A stretch of 46,391 nt of DNA from Termitomyces sp. T153 (Eukaryota; Basidiomycota; Agaricomycetes; Agaricales; Lyophyllaceae). The stretch is from positions 1 to 46,391 of the forward strand of contig JACKQL020000211.1 of assembly GCA_018296165.2 (NCBI GenBank), in the 5' to 3' direction. The notes beneath the pieces are model-generated. The model did not search any database, had not been told where the DNA came from, and was given only the letters and a program-made list of their open reading frames with translations. Within the stretch, counting starts at the first letter, position 1; each line of letters begins with the position of its first letter. The translations under genes and the position numbers were made by a program. Below are positions 45,645 through 46,391 of this stretch, in pieces.

Positions 45645-46391
45645 TGTCACGACCCACTCCCTAGACACTGTTCCCAACCCCTCCCAAGTTCCCGTCTAAC
45701 TCCCCTGAACCCCGCCCACACTGGATAACTCCAATGCTTCTCCGGCAAACCCCAACGGCAACTCCAACACCCTCTCCATAGCCATCAACACTCCCCCTGA
45801 AACCTTCCCCCACCATTCCTGGCCATGTCATACGTTCCCGACCCCCTACCCTAGTTTACCCAACCCGTCCCAGAGTATCACAACATCCTCAGAGCAGCCC
45901 ACGCCCCCAACTGATCCCATCAGAATACTGCCACGGCCCGCCCTTGGATTGTACCCGACACCCGTCGACTCCGCACAGCTCCGTCGACTCCCGCCACCAT
46001 ATCCACCACCCTCTGGGGTACCCAGTAGTCGGTATATAAGTCATAGAATAACTCCTCGAACTTTAGTCTTGATATTACATTTACCGGTTTCCTATGTTTC
46101 ATCTCTCATCTCGTCTCTGTTTCTGTTTTTAAGTTTTGAATCTATCTTTTTCCTCAGTCTCGTCTCGTCTCCATCTCATCTCGACTGTACATATTTCCTT
46201 TGTTCTTCTAAGTTCCTCTTGCTCCCTACATCAGTACAAACTCCGCGCACGCGCCACGACCCAAACATTCTTACGACAACTCCAACCCTTGCTCCCTGCT
46301 CGGCCCCGGGACCCATCAAGCCCTGGTAATCCCCTATCCAACTCCAGCCCCGCCCCCATCACTCAAGAAGCCTCCACTCACCCCGCAATCT
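45645..46391 (+). repeat. Gypsy-3 3' LTR, cut by the window end
   Basis: 747 bp visible, aligned with 34382 onward. It differs by C/T and G/A substitutions and by a short deletion near 45716, where the 5' copy has an extra TTTCGCGCCCACACT-like segment. The TATA box is at 46033-46040. Confidence 0.9.

Larger units (their letters stand above)
34382..46391 (+). mobile_element. Gypsy-3: chromodomain Ty3/Gypsy element, nearly complete
   Basis: More than 12 kb. The 5' LTR at 34382-35378 and the 3' LTR from 45645 (cut by the window end) enclose gag, two protease-like domains, RT, RNase H, integrase with chromodomain, and an antisense gene. Solo LTR B is inserted in gag. A purine tract abuts the 3' LTR. 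Sequence is CpG-rich and open over long stretches, so this is the youngest full element here. However, gag and pol carry a few TGA/TAA stops and two frameshifts, and the integrase has lost two catalytic residues. The right target duplication is outside the window. Confidence 0.9.

Noticed and set aside
1..46391. CRISPR arrays, rRNA or tRNA genes, operons
   Set aside because: No regularly spaced repeats, rRNA-like or cloverleaf sequences were noticed, and intron and LTR structure point to a eukaryote.

Overview
The window looks like a transposon-rich, probably heterochromatic stretch of a basidiomycete genome, most likely an Agaricomycete. This is inferred from small introns of about 45-80 nt with GTRNGT-type donors and from LTR-retrotransposon proteins resembling those of mushroom-forming fungi. 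No species can be named. Only two candidate host genes are seen, both at the left edge: an unidentified acidic protein (208-783) and a three-exon secreted protein (1204-1801). The rest is nested LTR elements plus remnants of two decayed, unidentified genes.

Layout. Gypsy-1 (3119-12759, +) has about 850-bp LTRs, a frameshifted gag, protease, RT/RNase H and integrase. Between integrase and 3' LTR it carries a five-exon gene on the opposite strand. A decayed minus-strand gene and an LTR-like repeat follow (13600-15090). A truncated Copia element (15093-about 20290) is interrupted by a 2,044-bp non-autonomous LTR element (17148-19191, minus, target duplication TGAAT) whose only product resembles a KH-domain protein. 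A second decayed multi-exon gene (minus) lies at 20740-22142 and resumes at 29614-30420. It is split by chromodomain Gypsy-2 (22143-29608, minus, target duplication AAACC), which itself contains a solo LTR (24338-25484). A further old solo LTR (31933-34080) contains another nested LTR-like repeat. Chromodomain Gypsy-3 (34382 to beyond the window, +) fills the right quarter. It has a polytyrosine tract in Gag, two tandem aspartic-protease-like domains, a solo LTR inserted in gag, and an intact three-exon antisense gene encoding about 529 residues with exact CX2CX6C...CX2CX6C spacing.

The recurring and most unusual theme is that two different Gypsy lineages each carry an unrelated, spliced, oppositely oriented gene in the same place (after pol, before the 3' LTR), each with its own TATA-like box. 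A second theme is CpG loss. About 3.98-24.3 kb and 25.5-34.4 kb are almost free of CpG, while 1-3.97 kb, the solo LTR at 24.3-25.5 kb and the Gypsy-3 region are CpG-rich. That suggests methylation-driven C-to-T decay acting differently on insertions of different age.
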